39,012 nucleotides of DNA from CAVQGF01 sp045807945 (GCA_045807945.1 JBJMGI010000047.1:1-39012), one strand, 5' to 3'. Shown: positions 29,834-39,012, numbered from the stretch's first letter. Program-made: numbers and translations. The notes: generated from the sequence alone by a model not told the origin.

Positions 29834-32800
29834 TTACGGTCCGTGAGTGACTGTGACAGCCTGCTGGCGCACGAGCCCGCCGGAAGCTGTGCGGATAGTG
29901 AGCGGATGGTCGCCCTGAGTGTTCGAGGCGGTCACATTGACCGTAAGTGTGGAGGTGGACCCGGCGCCGCTCGGAACCATGGACGCGGGGCTGAACGCGC
30001 ACGTGAGTCCCGTCGGCAGCGGAGTAGCACAGCTTAGCGAGACCGTGGACGCGAACCCGTTCAGCGCGGTTAGGGTAAGAGAGAAGGTGGTCGAACCCGT
30101 GGCCGTGCCCGGAATCGTCTGCGTCGAAGGGGAAGCCTGAAGGCTGAAGTCGCGGACATCGACGGTAAAGGTCATCGAGCGTGTCTGTCCGGAGTTCGAT
30201 CCATTCACATGAACGGTGTAGGTGCCAGCCGGCGTCGCCGCAGTTGTGGCCACGGTCACGCTAAGGCTGCTCCCCGTCGATGAAGGGCTCACGGAGGCGG
30301 GAAGAGTGCAAGTCATCCCCGCCGGAGCATTGTCGATGGAGCAAGCGAGGGCCACAAGGCCGCTAAAACCGTTCAGGGCTTTTGTAGTCACCGTGGTCGC
30401 AACTGAAGATGCTGCATTCACCACGCGAGCTGGCGTGGTGGTGGAAAGGGCGAAGTCGCGCGGCGCATAGGTTGCCAGAATTCCTCGGTGACGATTCAAA
30501 TCACTCGAATACCCACTCACCAACACCAGCGTGTTAGCCACAGGAGTGACTCCCGGCGTCCCGGTTACCGTGATGATCGACTGGTTCCCCGGCGTAACGC
30601 CCGGCGTGACTTGCGCGGGGTTAGCGTTGCACGCGACAGCCACTGCAGCTTCACACGTTACGTCGATCGGAGTGTTCATTCCGCCAGCGGTGAGGAAGGT
30701 GACGGTATACATCGCGGGCGTTCCCAGCAAAGAGCCTGCACTGGCGGGAGCGATGGTCGGAATGAAGTTCGGTCCGCCAACGTTAAGCGTGAACGTCTTG
30801 CTCTTCACCAGTGTTCCCGTCGTCAAGTGAACGGTGATCGGATACGCGCCGTTCGGAGTGGTGGGAGAAACCTTGAGCGTGAGGCTCGAATGCGTGGGCG
30901 GCGTGGGGAAACCAGGGCCGGGAACAAGGCTCACGGGACTGAAGGAGCAGGTAACCCCCGTCGGGAGCGGTGCGGCGCAACTAAGGCTCACCGTCGAATT
31001 GAAACCGTTCAGGGCGCTGAGGAAGAACGGGTTGAGCACGACATCAGTTTGCCCGGCCGGGATGTTACCGATACTCACCACATTGTCCGCGAAGACGGAG
31101 TAGTCGCGGATCTGCGCAGTGAACTGATATTGGCGCGTTTGCCCGCCGGTCGTGCCGGAGACGGTGACCAGATACCCGCCTGCGGGCGCGGCCGAGGTGG
31201 TTGCGATCGTGGCGTTGAAGCTTGCGCCAGTGGAACTGGGCGTGATCGTCGCAGGGACTGCACAGGTGACTCCAGCAGGAGCGCCGTCAATGGCACAGCT
31301 CAGGGCGACGGCGCCTGTGAGTCCGTTGAGCGATTTGGCCTGCACGCTTCGCATTGCGGTGGCGCCAGCGGTGATCGAAAGATCTCCGGCGGTGGTGGAG
31401 GTCAGGCTGAAATCTTTTACAGAGAGTGTAACGGAGTTCGAACGCACGATGCCGAGCGCGGACCCAGTGATCGCAACCATCGTGTTCGCCGTGGGAGTGC
31501 CGCCGGTCGTATTGAACGTGACAGTCGATTGATTGCTGGGTGTTACGCCGGGTATGACGGTATCCGGATTCGCAGCGCAGGTGATTCCTGCTGCCGCAGC
31601 GGAGCACCCCACCGCGATGGGATCGCTCATTCCACCGAGCAGTGTGTAGGTCACGGTGTAGCTGCCGCCGGTGCCGCGTACCGCGCTCACTGTCGCAGGC
31701 GTGACCACTTGCGTAAAGTTCGGCCCGCCGGTGATCAAAGTCAATGGAAGCTGGCGCGTGATAGTTCCTGAGACGCCTTTCACGTTCAAGCTGTAATTGC
31801 CAGGCGGGGTGGTACTCGAAACCGTTAGCGTCAGCGTGCTCGCCGCACCACTACCATTCGGTATGAGCGACGAAGGGCTGAACGCGCAGGTCACGCCCGT
31901 GGGCAGCGGAGTCACGCAGCTCAATGTGACGGAGCTGGAGAATCCGTTATCGCCGAAAGCAGAAAGCGCATAGGTGGTGTGGTCGGTCTGTCCCGAGGGC
32001 ACAGTACCAACAGCGCGACTGCTGGGAGTTGCCACCAAATGATAGCCGCGAGCCTGTGCCAAAAAGGAGTACGTATGCGACAGGACGGCGTCGCTCCCGG
32101 TGACAACCACGGTATAAGCTCCGGCACTGCTGCCGAGTGCGGCGGTGACGATGACCGAAACGTTGGCACCGGTAGCTGTGGGGGTGACGCTCGCAGGCAC
32201 CGAGCAACTCACGCCGACGGGTGCACCGCTTACGGCACAGCTCAACGTTAATGGCCCTCCCACCCCTCCCAGCGCTTTAGCCTGAATTGATCTTGTTGCC
32301 GACGCTCCCACATTCAATGAAAGATCGCCGACAGTGCTCGAGGAAAGCGAGAAATCGCTGATCGTGAGGGTGAGGTTGGAACTGCGAATACCGCCCATTG
32401 CCGATCCGGTTACGGTGAAAGTTTTTGTGCCAGGTACGGTGAGGAGCGGATTGGAGGTCAAGTTCAAACCGGCGGCGGTTCCGGGCCAAATTGAAGATGG
32501 TGTTGGCCTGCACGAGACCCCTGGCGGCAGGCCATTGCAGGCCAGCGTGACTGGCTCATTGGTGGCGCCCCCGATCGTCACTGCCAGATTCGTATCGCCG
32601 CCTACAAGCAGGTTCGGCGAAGTGGGATTAACCTGCACGTTGTACTCGAAGACGGAGGTGGTGGGCGTGAGGTTATCCAACAAGATTCCGTTGTCATACG
32701 CCTTGATCCACATATTGAACGTCTGCGAGACTGCATTGGCCGGAGCCGAGACTGTTAAAACGACGTTGGCGTCCCCATGCACCACCGGCGGATCGAACGA

Positions 32801-35800
32801 GCACGTAACAGGCAAAACCGTCATGTTTAGAGGTTCACAAGAAAGCGTCGTGGTTCCGTTGTAGCCATCGAGGGCTTGAGTAACAAATGGGAAAGTCGCA
32901 CTCGTTCCACGGAGCAGACCTATGCTGCCCAACCCGCTCAAGTGAATCGAGGGATTCAAGGTCACAGTCAGCATCACGGTTTGCTTTTGGACCTCGGGCG
33001 AGCCTTGCATGAAAGCTTTGAGAACCACCGGATACGTTCCCGGCACAACGTCTGGTCCGGCATTGAAGTACAGATAACCCGTGCTTGATTGCCCCTGGAT
33101 CGGGCCGATGAATGCCGTATAGCAGGACATTCCCGCCGGCAGCCCAGAATCGCAGGTGACCAGGATGTAGTTTTCAGAGGAGGAGACGCGCGTCGCACTG
33201 ACTACCAAGCCGGAAGAAGCGAATGAGCGTCGCGGCATTGTGAATTCAGTCTGAGCAAGCGGTTCAAAGATGAAGTCGCCTACCTGGAGTTCAGCCCAGG
33301 CATTCCGCTCGAACATGCCGTCGTCTCCCGTGACATTAAAACGGAGCAGGCCATATGCCGCGCTCGATGCTTCCACCGTAAATTCATCCCCTGCCGCTAC
33401 CGTTGCGGGTGAGGGCGTGCATATGGGCGGCGGGTCTGTGATCCGGCTGGTGCAAGAAAGGGTGATGGCGCCGGTGTATCCAGGGGCGGCCTTTACTTTT
33501 CCGTGCAAGGTAACCGGGGAACCAGGCGCGGTGTGTTGCGGAGAATCCTCTATCTCCAAAACGTAGTCCGGTTGCCCCGCCTTCCAACGAAGGGACATGC
33601 CGTTCTGAAGTGCCTTCTGTGCAAAGCTGAACTGGCGTCCATCTGCGCCCACCTGGACCCCTACCGTCGCATAACCGCCATAGTCACCATCGTAGCTTCC
33701 GTCGTAAAACAGCACATCCGCATAGTTGAAGACGATGTCGCTGCTGTTCTCGAAAAACACGACCTGGAACTTTACTGTCGCGGTCAGGTCGACGTTCGGC
33801 CACCAGAACGGCACGTTCCGCCACTCGACCACCAGCTCGCGGTTAGGAGCACTTCCCACCGTGGTCCAGAAAACATTTTTGGCGTTCCCAGATCCCTGGG
33901 GCATCAAGTCCATCCAGAAAGGCGCAATGAGATCGCCGGTGGAGTGCGTGGGGATCGATTCGTTTCCGGAGGAGTTATAACCGCTCAGGAAGCTCAAGAC
34001 TCCGTTGCTGCCCACCTTCAATTGCGAGAACTGCTTGCCTCCGAAATCGATCGGGAAGGGACTGGTGATGGTGGCGGAGGTATCATCCCTAAGATTAAGG
34101 TTGGTGCCAGTGAAGTTTACGTACTGGTACGGCTCGGAAACATATGCGTAGGGCTGAACGACTGTCGCGGTGACCACATCCGAGCCCGGGAACGTGAGAG
34201 TGTAATTACCGGGAACATTCGTTATCCAACGCGCTGCATAGATCCCATCTCCCGCAACGCGATCACCGTTTGTGCCATCGTCGAGAAGAGTGATGGAGGT
34301 ATTGCCGGGAGAGACGGCGACCGTAACGTTTCCTGCGCCGGAACCGCAATTAATGTTCAGCGCCTGCAGGAGAATGCCGGTTTCTGTGCCGCCCACAACA
34401 GCACTCGCTACTGGGATGGTACGTTGTGTGATGGTCGAATTGACACAGTTCATCGCATTATTCACGTTCAGGCGTTTGCCGGTCAGAGTCTGTGATGTCG
34501 CGGTCTTAGTATCACCAGTTGCGAAGAGCAGATTCCGGATTTGGAAAGCGGTAAGGGCCGGGTTCCAAGCCTTGAGCAGCGCGACCGCCCCTGTGACGTG
34601 CGGAGTGGCCATCGAAGTCCCGCTGTAGACGCCATAATTAGGATTGCCGGACTGATCCACTCCCGGCAAAGTGCTCAGAATTTCCGCGCCCGGCGCTCCG
34701 ATGTCAACGGAACGTCGGCCGAAGTTCGAAAACCCGGCGCGCGCATCGGTGCGCGTGGTCGCCTCGACGGCGATAATGTTTTCCAGATCGTAATTCGAGG
34801 GGAAATTGAAAACTTGATCGTTGTTGTCGCCAACGCCGTCGCTGCCACCATTGCCTGCGGCAGCGACGAAGAGGATGCCGCGATCCATGTTCTCTTTGAT
34901 AGCGTCGTAGAGCGCCTGCGAATAACCTCCGCCGCCCCAACTGTTGTTGGTGGCAACGATGTTGTAGCCCAAGTCCTTCATCGTCGCGAAATAATCGAGG
35001 CACTCGATCGCGTCGGAGGTAGCGCCGCTACCTCCTCCGGAGCCGTTTGGCCCCAGGAACTTGCAAGGCAAGATTGTGACATTCCAGTTCACTCCGACGA
35101 CTCCGAGCGCATTATTCCCACTCGCGCCGATGGTGCCGGAAACGTGAGTGCCGTGGCCGACGTCGTCGTACATGAACCCGTTATTCGATGCGGCGTTCCA
35201 GCCGTGGCAATTGTCAACCTTGCCATCGCCATCGTCGTCGATGTGGTTGTTGTTGCAATCGGATGGGCTGGTAAACACATTTCCCGCCAGGTCGGGATGG
35301 GTGGTGTCTACCCCGGAATCGATCACTCCCACGATCACAGAATTACTACCCGTGCTGTGCGTCCAGGCGTCGGTCGCGTCTATGTCAGCATCGACAGTGC
35401 CTCCCGACTGGCCCGTATTTTTTAAGCCCCAAAGCGATGTAAACAGCGGATCATTTGGAACAACTTCCGTTGAGTGCACGATGTAATCGGGTTCCGCGTA
35501 CAGCACATTCGGGTCGGCACGGAACTGTTCGAGCGCCTGCTGCACGGAAACACCATCCGGCAACGCGACCACACGAAGATTACGGATCTTACGGAACGTG
35601 CGCGCGACCTTCGCGCCCGATAACGTGGAGGCACGAGCGGCGGCGGACGCCGCGGCCCCGATCCGGGGAGCCGTGGTCGAATCCTTGTAGCGGACGATCA
35701 ACTGCCCGGGAACGTATTTGTCGGTGCGGCTGAATTTGTGCCCACCCTGACCCTGCGCGTGCGCCACGAGGGGCAGCACCGCGACAAGAGTCACGAGAAG

Positions 35801-35827
35801 GCGCGTGATTCCGCAGAGGGCTTTCAT
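29834..35827 (-). CDS. giant secreted subtilisin-like protease with Ig-like repeat tail
   Basis: A 1997-residue exported protein with a signal peptide at residues 1-25 (LPLVAHA). Residues 40-120 are an I9-type propeptide (VPGQLIVRYKD, VLYAEPDYIV). Residues 130-460 are an S8 catalytic domain with Asp170 (VIDSGVD), His225 (GHGTHVSG), oxyanion Asn326 (AAGNGG) and Ser405 (SGTSMATPH), a complete set. An insertion at 190-207 (IDDDGDGKVDN) looks like a calcium loop. About 1,500 residues of beta-sandwich domains follow, ending in a three-domain super-repeat. No sorting signal or anchor is seen at the C-terminus. The frame is open to a TTG at 35908, but ATG 35827 begins the signal peptide and lies downstream of a promoter-like sequence. 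It is probably an extracellular protease for protein scavenging. Confidence 0.9.
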   Translation of the reverse strand: MKALCGITRLLVTLVAVLPLVAHAQGQGGHKFSRTDKYVPGQLIVRYKDSTTAPRIGAAASAAARASTLSGAKVARTFRKIRNLRVVALPDGVSVQQALEQFRADPNVLYAEPDYIVHSTEVVPNDPLFTSLWGLKNTGQSGGTVDADIDATDAWTHSTGSNSVIVGVIDSGVDTTHPDLAGNVFTSPSDCNNNHIDDDGDGKVDNCHGWNAASNNGFMYDDVGHGTHVSGTIGASGNNALGVVGVNWNVTILPCKFLGPNGSGGGSGATSDAIECLDYFATMKDLGYNIVATNNSWGGGGYSQALYDAIKENMDRGILFVAAAGNGGSDGVGDNNDQVFNFPSNYDLENIIAVEATTRTDARAGFSNFGRRSVDIGAPGAEILSTLPGVDQSGNPNYGVYSGTSMATPHVTGAVALLKAWNPALTAFQIRNLLFATGDTKTATSQTLTGKRLNVNNAMNCVNSTITQRTIPVASAVVGGTETGILLQALNINCGSGAGNVTVAVSPGNTSITLLDDGTNGDRVAGDGIYAARWITNVPGNYTLTFPGSDVVTATVVQPYAYVSEPYQYVNFTGTNLNLRDDTSATITSPFPIDFGGKQFSQLKVGSNGVLSFLSGYNSSGNESIPTHSTGDLIAPFWMDLMPQGSGNAKNVFWTTVGSAPNRELVVEWRNVPFWWPNVDLTATVKFQVVFFENSSDIVFNYADVLFYDGSYDGDYGGYATVGVQVGADGRQFSFAQKALQNGMSLRWKAGQPDYVLEIEDSPQHTAPGSPVTLHGKVKAAPGYTGAITLSCTSRITDPPPICTPSPATVAAGDEFTVEASSAAYGLLRFNVTGDDGMFERNAWAELQVGDFIFEPLAQTEFTMPRRSFASSGLVVSATRVSSSENYILVTCDSGLPAGMSCYTAFIGPIQGQSSTGYLYFNAGPDVVPGTYPVVLKAFMQGSPEVQKQTVMLTVTLNPSIHLSGLGSIGLLRGTSATFPFVTQALDGYNGTTTLSCEPLNMTVLPVTCSFDPPVVHGDANVVLTVSAPANAVSQTFNMWIKAYDNGILLDNLTPTTSVFEYNVQVNPTSPNLLVGGDTNLAVTIGGATNEPVTLACNGLPPGVSCRPTPSSIWPGTAAGLNLTSNPLLTVPGTKTFTVTGSAMGGIRSSNLTLTISDFSLSSSTVGDLSLNVGASATRSIQAKALGGVGGPLTLSCAVSGAPVGVSCSVPASVTPTATGANVSVIVTAALGSSAGAYTVVVTGSDAVLSHTYSFLAQARGYHLVATPSSRAVGTVPSGQTDHTTYALSAFGDNGFSSSVTLSCVTPLPTGVTCAFSPSSLIPNGSGAASTLTLTVSSTTPPGNYSLNVKGVSGTITRQLPLTLITGGPNFTQVVTPATVSAVRGTGGSYTVTYTLLGGMSDPIAVGCSAAAAGITCAANPDTVIPGVTPSNQSTVTFNTTGGTPTANTMVAITGSALGIVRSNSVTLSVKDFSLTSTTAGDLSITAGATAMRSVQAKSLNGLTGAVALSCAIDGAPAGVTCAVPATITPSSTGASFNATIATTSAAPAGGYLVTVSGTTGGQTRQYQFTAQIRDYSVFADNVVSIGNIPAGQTDVVLNPFFLSALNGFNSTVSLSCAAPLPTGVTCSFSPVSLVPGPGFPTPPTHSSLTLKVSPTTPNGAYPITVHLTTGTLVKSKTFTLNVGGPNFIPTIAPASAGSLLGTPAMYTVTFLTAGGMNTPIDVTCEAAVAVACNANPAQVTPGVTPGNQSIITVTGTPGVTPVANTLVLVSGYSSDLNRHRGILATYAPRDFALSTTTPARVVNAASSVATTVTTKALNGFSGLVALACSIDNAPAGMTCTLPASVSPSSTGSSLSVTVATTAATPAGTYTVHVNGSNSGQTRSMTFTVDVRDFSLQASPSTQTIPGTATGSTTFSLTLTALNGFASTVSLSCATPLPTGLTCAFSPASMVPSGAGSTSTLTVNVTASNTQGDHPLTIRTASGGLVRQQAVTVTHGP
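29837..32356 (-). repeat. in-gene super-repeat of about 315 residues
   Basis: Three units start with DFSL/DFAL and run 32356-31415 (314 residues), 31414-30458 (319) and 30457-29837 (207, incomplete). Each has domain A (DFSL to SLNG/ALNG, SC-x-x-x-x-APxGVxC), domain B (PLPTGVTCAFSPxSLVP) and domain C (GGPNF to SGSALGIVRSN). The third unit stops after B. A further C-like domain (PGTKTFTVTGSAMGGIRSSN) stands just before unit 1, so the order is C-ABC-ABC-AB. Confidence 0.8.
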
Positions 35828-35878
35828 CTTGGGCAGGAGCGCCCGGAGCTGGGGATTAGGCGCTCGGGCAGTTTGGTC

Positions 35879-35908
35879 AGTATGAGCTTGTAAATTGCGC
35901 CGAGTCAA
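35879..35908 (-). promoter_or_regulatory. candidate promoter of the subtilisin-like protease gene
   Basis: On the minus strand, TTGACT (-35) and CATACT (-10, four of six consensus bases) are 18 bases apart. The -10 box is about 52 bases before ATG 35827. Its position argues against the far-upstream TTG start, which would lie inside the -35 box. Confidence 0.4.
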
Positions 35909-35987
35909 TAAGTTAACTACTAAGTAAACGTTGGGCGTTACGCTCTTTCAGTCGCGATTCGGCCGCGAAACGGTATCTAATGTGGCA

Positions 35988-36551
35988 ATGAAGCGTCCCT
36001 TCCCCCTACTGCTCGCCTTCTGCCAAGTCGTTCTTGCCGCGACTCTCTTGTACTTGGGTCACAAGCGGGAGGACTCCTTCAATTCAATAGCCACGATTAG
36101 GTCGTCGCCACTGGTAAAGGACGAGCCTGGAACGGCAACCGTCGATTGGAGCGCCGAACCATGGGAGTACATGGCTCCAGAAGAACAGGTCTGTTTAGCT
36201 ATTAATGCTCCGCCGACTTTCCTCTTGTACCCCATCTTCGTAATAGCAGGTAGCAGAGCCGAAGAGATCCCACCTCTTCTGGTTCGAGCGATTTATCTCA
36301 TACTGATCGGAGTCTTTTGGTTCTGGCTCGCAAAATATGTCCCAGGCCGGAGTGAGCCTCGGCGGAGGCCAGTTCTGCTTCTGCTTGCCGCGATTAGCTT
36401 GCTATTTGCAGCGCTCGGGCTCTTTTTTACGACTCAAACTTACTGGGGGCACTCGCCCATCGCCTTCCTGGGGATCTGTGTATGGCTGTTGGTTCTGGCT
36501 ATCTGGGCGGGTAGGTACCTATGGCGGGCGAAGGGGTTACGCCCGGCCTAA
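35988..36551 (+). CDS. multi-pass membrane protein of unknown function
   Basis: A 187-residue protein with about four hydrophobic helices: residues 5-22 (LLLAFCQVVLAATLLYLG), about 78-90, 100-115 (YLILIGVFWFWLA) and a long pair at 127-178. A soluble loop at residues 25-75 follows the first helix. The frame is open from 35931. I chose ATG 35988 because the first helix starts there. The gene is divergent from the protease gene, whose promoter region it shares. No family is recognised, and codon use is slightly less GC-rich than its neighbours. Confidence 0.6.
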   Translation: MKRPFPLLLAFCQVVLAATLLYLGHKREDSFNSIATIRSSPLVKDEPGTATVDWSAEPWEYMAPEEQVCLAINAPPTFLLYPIFVIAGSRAEEIPPLLVRAIYLILIGVFWFWLAKYVPGRSEPRRRPVLLLLAAISLLFAALGLFFTTQTYWGHSPIAFLGICVWLLVLAIWAGRYLWRAKGLRPA

Positions 36552-36769
36552 GAAAGAACTATAATGATGCAGGCCAGAGATGATGTTCTTCTACCCCAAT
36601 CCGCGAGCTGAAATGCGCTCCCGTCCGCGCTGCTGGGAGCACTATCTGCCTTCGAACTCGCGTCCTAATCTTTTCTCCGGTGACTAATCGGCATCCTCAA
36701 ACCCCCTGAACTTGTTCGTCATTAATTCTTCGCGCCTGCGCGCGACCTAACCACTTTGAGGAAAAAACC

Positions 36770-38155
36770 ATGACCACTATGACCAAGACCGTAGGTCCCG
36801 TCATCAAGACCAAGCTTCCCGGGCCGAACGCTGCCCGCATCGTGAAAGAAGACGCGCGCGCTATCTCGCCGTCGTACACGCGCTCCTATCCGCTGGTCGC
36901 CAAGCGTGGCCGCGGCGTGGTGATCGAAGACGTGGACGGCAACGAGTTCCTCGACTTCTCCGCCGGTATCGCCGTAACCTCGACCGGGCATTGCCATCCC
37001 GAAGTCGTCGCCGCCATCCAGAAGCAGGCTGCCGAGCTCATCCACATGTCCGGCACTGACTTCTATTATGAGAGCATGATCACGCTCGCCGACCGGCTCT
37101 CGAAAGTCGCCCCGATGAAGGGGCCGCACAAGGTGTATTACGGAAACTCCGGCACGGAAGCGGTGGAAGCTGCGATGAAGCTGGCGCGCTACCACACGAA
37201 GCGCGATTACATCGTCGCCTTCCTCGGCGCGTTCCACGGACGCACCATGGGCGCGCTCTCGCTGACCGCGTCGAAGCCGCAACAGCGTCGCCGATTCTCG
37301 CCGCTGGTTCCCGGCGTGAGCCACGTTCCCTTCCCGAACATCTATCGCCGTCCTGCGGGCACCGACGCGAAGCAGTACGCGATCGATTGCGCGCGGTACA
37401 TCGAAGACCGGTTGTTCAAATCCACGCTGCCACCGGAAGAAGTTGCGGCCATCATTGTGGAAGCGCAGCAGGGTGAAGGCGGATACATTCCCGCGCCGCC
37501 CGAGTTCATGCAAGAGCTGCGGCGCATTTGCGACACGCACGGCATCTTGCTAATCTGCGACGAAGTTCAGGCAGGCTGCGGCCGCACCGGCAAATGGTGG
37601 GCGGTGCAGCACACCGGAGTCGAGCCCGACATCATCACTATCGCGAAAGGTATCGCGAGCGGGATGCCGCTCGGCGTCACCCTGACGAAGGCCGAGATCA
37701 TGGACTGGGTCCCTGGCTCGCACGCTTCAACTTTCGGTGGAAACCCGGTCTGCATCGCGGCGGCGCTTGCGACGATGGACGTGCTGGAGCGCGAAGGCGT
37801 GGCAAACTCAGCCAAAGTCGGCGCGCACATGAAGCAGCGCATGTCGAAGTGGGTTGAGACTCATCCCATGGTCGGCGACGTGCGCGGCAACGGCCTGATG
37901 CTCGGCGTCGAGATTGTCAGCGACAAGGGAAAAAAGACCATCGCGGGCAAGCAGCGCGACCGCATTGTCGAGCTGGCCTTCGAGCGCGGACTGCTGTTCC
38001 TAGGTGCGGGCGAATCTACCGTTCGCTTGTCACCGCCGCTGATCGTTAGCCAGGAAGAAGCCGAGGTTGCGATGGACGTGCTCGAAGAGTGCATCAGCAT
38101 CGTGGAAAAAGAAGGCTCGCACGAGAAGTCAACCGGCAAGCAGGTAGGCAGCTAA
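36770..38155 (+). CDS. class III PLP aminotransferase (acetylornithine/4-aminobutyrate type)
   Basis: A 461-residue cytoplasmic enzyme of the acetylornithine/4-aminobutyrate aminotransferase family, which moves an amino group to 2-oxoglutarate using PLP. YYGNSGTEAVEAAMKLAR (123-140) binds the PLP phosphate, GAFHGRTMG follows, Asp264 in LICDEVQAGCGRTG pairs with the pyridine nitrogen and Lys293 (TIAKGIASG) forms the Schiff base. Length and ends are normal for the family, with a 35-residue N-terminal extension as in some archaeal and acidobacterial forms. GAGG lies eight bases before the ATG. The 218 bases upstream hold no gene. Arginine-synthesis genes are not adjacent, so a catabolic role (4-aminobutyrate, lysine or similar) is as likely as ArgD. 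Confidence 0.9.
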   Translation: MTTMTKTVGPVIKTKLPGPNAARIVKEDARAISPSYTRSYPLVAKRGRGVVIEDVDGNEFLDFSAGIAVTSTGHCHPEVVAAIQKQAAELIHMSGTDFYYESMITLADRLSKVAPMKGPHKVYYGNSGTEAVEAAMKLARYHTKRDYIVAFLGAFHGRTMGALSLTASKPQQRRRFSPLVPGVSHVPFPNIYRRPAGTDAKQYAIDCARYIEDRLFKSTLPPEEVAAIIVEAQQGEGGYIPAPPEFMQELRRICDTHGILLICDEVQAGCGRTGKWWAVQHTGVEPDIITIAKGIASGMPLGVTLTKAEIMDWVPGSHASTFGGNPVCIAAALATMDVLEREGVANSAKVGAHMKQRMSKWVETHPMVGDVRGNGLMLGVEIVSDKGKKTIAGKQRDRIVELAFERGLLFLGAGESTVRLSPPLIVSQEEAEVAMDVLEECISIVEKEGSHEKSTGKQVGS

Positions 38156-38186
38156 CTCGATCTCACGCGGCTTTCACAATAACTTC

Positions 38187-38219
38187 AATAGAGACGGCCA
38201 TATGGCCGTCTCTATTTTT
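38187..38219 (+). terminator. strong rho-independent terminator after the aminotransferase gene
   Basis: AATAGAGACGGCCAT (38187-38201) and its exact reverse complement (38202-38216) form a 15-bp palindrome with its loop at the centre, followed by TTT. It starts 32 bases after the aminotransferase stop and 14 bases short of the end of the converging lipoprotein-like gene. Confidence 0.88.
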
Positions 38220-38229
38220 GGGTCTGGTT

Positions 38230-39012
38230 TCAATCGGCCGGCGCAATCCGTGAGTCTTTGCCATGCAAGTGGTGCAGAACGAGAGATCCGTCCTGCCCTG
38301 TCGCGATAGCGAACACATCAACATCCACGGCATATCGTTGCGGCTCGTCAGACACTTCACCAGTGAGACTGACCGGGAGCACGGAAACCTGGTGCGCGTC
38401 TCGCGACAACGCCCAGAGCCTTCGGTTTGAAGGGTCAAGCGCAAGCCACGTCTCACCTTCGATAGCAGGAATGAAAACATCTTCCTGGGCAACCTCCCCA
38501 TTCCGCTCCGTGAACGTGGTGCGAAGCAAGTGATGTGCGCCATCTGCAACATAGCTGACCTCGCGGCCGCTTTGGAGCCTCACCCGCATCGCTTCCGGAG
38601 TCGCTGCCAAGGTCGCGATGGGCGGCGCGAGTTGGACATTGAGGCTCGCGGCTCCGGCATTGCTGGATTGGCTCTTCGACTGCGCCTGGATGGTCAGATG
38701 GCCGGCCCGGATTCCTAGTGCCAGACCATGATTATCCACGGTGGCTACGTGTGGATCGGAAGACACCCAGTTGAACAGCGTCGGGTCGGCATCGGTCGTC
38801 ACGCCTTTCTTTGTGAGCTGAACGGTGAACTGCAATTGCTGCCCGACATTCACCGTCGCGCCATCCGGTACAAGGGTGATGTGGGTTGAGTCGTCTCCCA
38901 GGGTCGGGCCCACGAATGAACCCGGCGCGCAGCCGAGCCACGCTGTAGTTGCCGCAACAAGGACTACTAGCCCCAGCCATGCCGCTTTACTTTTGTGATT
39001 GAGGTAGTTCAT
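38230..39012 (-). CDS. lipoprotein-like protein with a bacterial Ig-like (BIG2) domain
   Basis: A 260-residue exported protein whose ATG occupies the last three bases of the window, so an upstream start cannot be ruled out. A hydrophobic leader (AWLGLVVLVAATTAWLGC) ends in a Cys at residue 28 that could be lipid-modified, although WLGC is a weak lipobox. Residues 45-130 resemble a BIG2 domain (VNVGQQLQFTVQL, NWVSSDPHVATVDNHGLALGIRAGHLTI). The rest (135-260) looks like part of a beta-propeller (ETWLALDPSNRRLWALSRD, DVFAIATGQDGSLVL). It is probably a cell-envelope binding protein. Function is not known. It ends opposite the aminotransferase gene, with a terminator in the 74-base gap. Confidence 0.7.
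   Translation of the reverse strand: MNYLNHKSKAAWLGLVVLVAATTAWLGCAPGSFVGPTLGDDSTHITLVPDGATVNVGQQLQFTVQLTKKGVTTDADPTLFNWVSSDPHVATVDNHGLALGIRAGHLTIQAQSKSQSSNAGAASLNVQLAPPIATLAATPEAMRVRLQSGREVSYVADGAHHLLRTTFTERNGEVAQEDVFIPAIEGETWLALDPSNRRLWALSRDAHQVSVLPVSLTGEVSDEPQRYAVDVDVFAIATGQDGSLVLHHLHGKDSRIAPAD

Noticed and set aside
30488..31771. 427-residue plus-strand open frame opposite the protease tail
   Set aside because: Composition is strongly Arg/Gly-biased without domains, and the minus strand encodes well-formed Ig-like repeats here.
33503..34495. 330-residue plus-strand open frame opposite the protease gene
   Set aside because: Antisense shadow of a conserved coding sequence, with no ribosome site or motif.
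35828..35908. Upstream extension of the protease to a TTG start
   Set aside because: It would place 27 polar residues before the signal peptide, and the TTG lies inside a promoter-like -35 box.
36560..36565. Perfect TATAAT hexamer upstream of the aminotransferase
   Set aside because: No -35 box at a suitable distance, and it is 205 bases from the start codon. Kept as chance.
36722..37540. 272-residue minus-strand open frame opposite the aminotransferase
   Set aside because: Shadow of a gene with complete PLP motifs. Its sequence is His/Arg/Val-rich noise.

Overview
The window looks like chromosome from a soil-type member of the Acidobacteriota (Terriglobia/Koribacter-like). The reasons are the moderately high GC, a VWFA-related protein of the family named after acidobacteria, HAF-repeat and very large secreted Ig-like proteins, and short palindromic intergenic repeats. 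There are about 30 genes and one CAU-anticodon tRNA. I see no insertion sequence, phage module, CRISPR array or rRNA. The taxonomic placement is inference from gene content.

Layout. 0.1-7.8 kb: a small zinc-ribbon protein, then two paralogous secreted M28 aminopeptidases on the minus strand. Between them lies a plus-strand pair: a galactose-oxidase-type copper radical oxidase with three C-terminal carboxypeptidase-regulatory-like repeats, and an HAF-repeat protein. 7.4-12.9 kb: a STAS-like protein, a MoxR ATPase, two small proteins, ychF, a ZIP transporter and a VWFA-type secreted protein. 13-17.2 kb: a secreted S55 (SpoIVB-type) peptidase-like protein and a seven-bladed propeller protein. 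17.2-21.2 kb: two small proteins, a stand-alone response regulator that appears to lack a standard start codon, a CRP/FNR regulator, a LolC/E-type permease, a frameshifted secreted-protein gene and the tRNA.

21.4-29.8 kb is the most interesting part. Six minus-strand genes overlap end to end: an aminobenzoyl-CoA monooxygenase/reductase-type flavoenzyme, a MarR regulator, an enoyl-CoA hydratase, an acyl-CoA dehydrogenase, a benzoate/2-aminobenzoate-type CoA ligase fused to a RidA (YjgF) domain, and a membrane diguanylate cyclase. The first five fit aerobic CoA-dependent breakdown of 2-aminobenzoate (anthranilate) or a close analogue such as salicylate. The ligase would make the CoA thioester, the flavoenzyme would hydroxylate and reduce the ring, and the hydratase and dehydrogenase would feed beta-oxidation-like steps. 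MarR probably senses the CoA ester. A PilZ c-di-GMP receptor gene meets the cyclase gene tail to tail.

29.8-39 kb: a roughly 2000-residue secreted subtilisin-like protease with a three-domain super-repeat, a small membrane protein, a class III aminotransferase with a strong terminator, and a lipoprotein-like Ig-domain protein whose start codon lies at the window edge.

Five of the six convergent gene pairs in the window abut or overlap at their stop codons, counting one pair after frameshift repair. They leave no room for a terminator between them.
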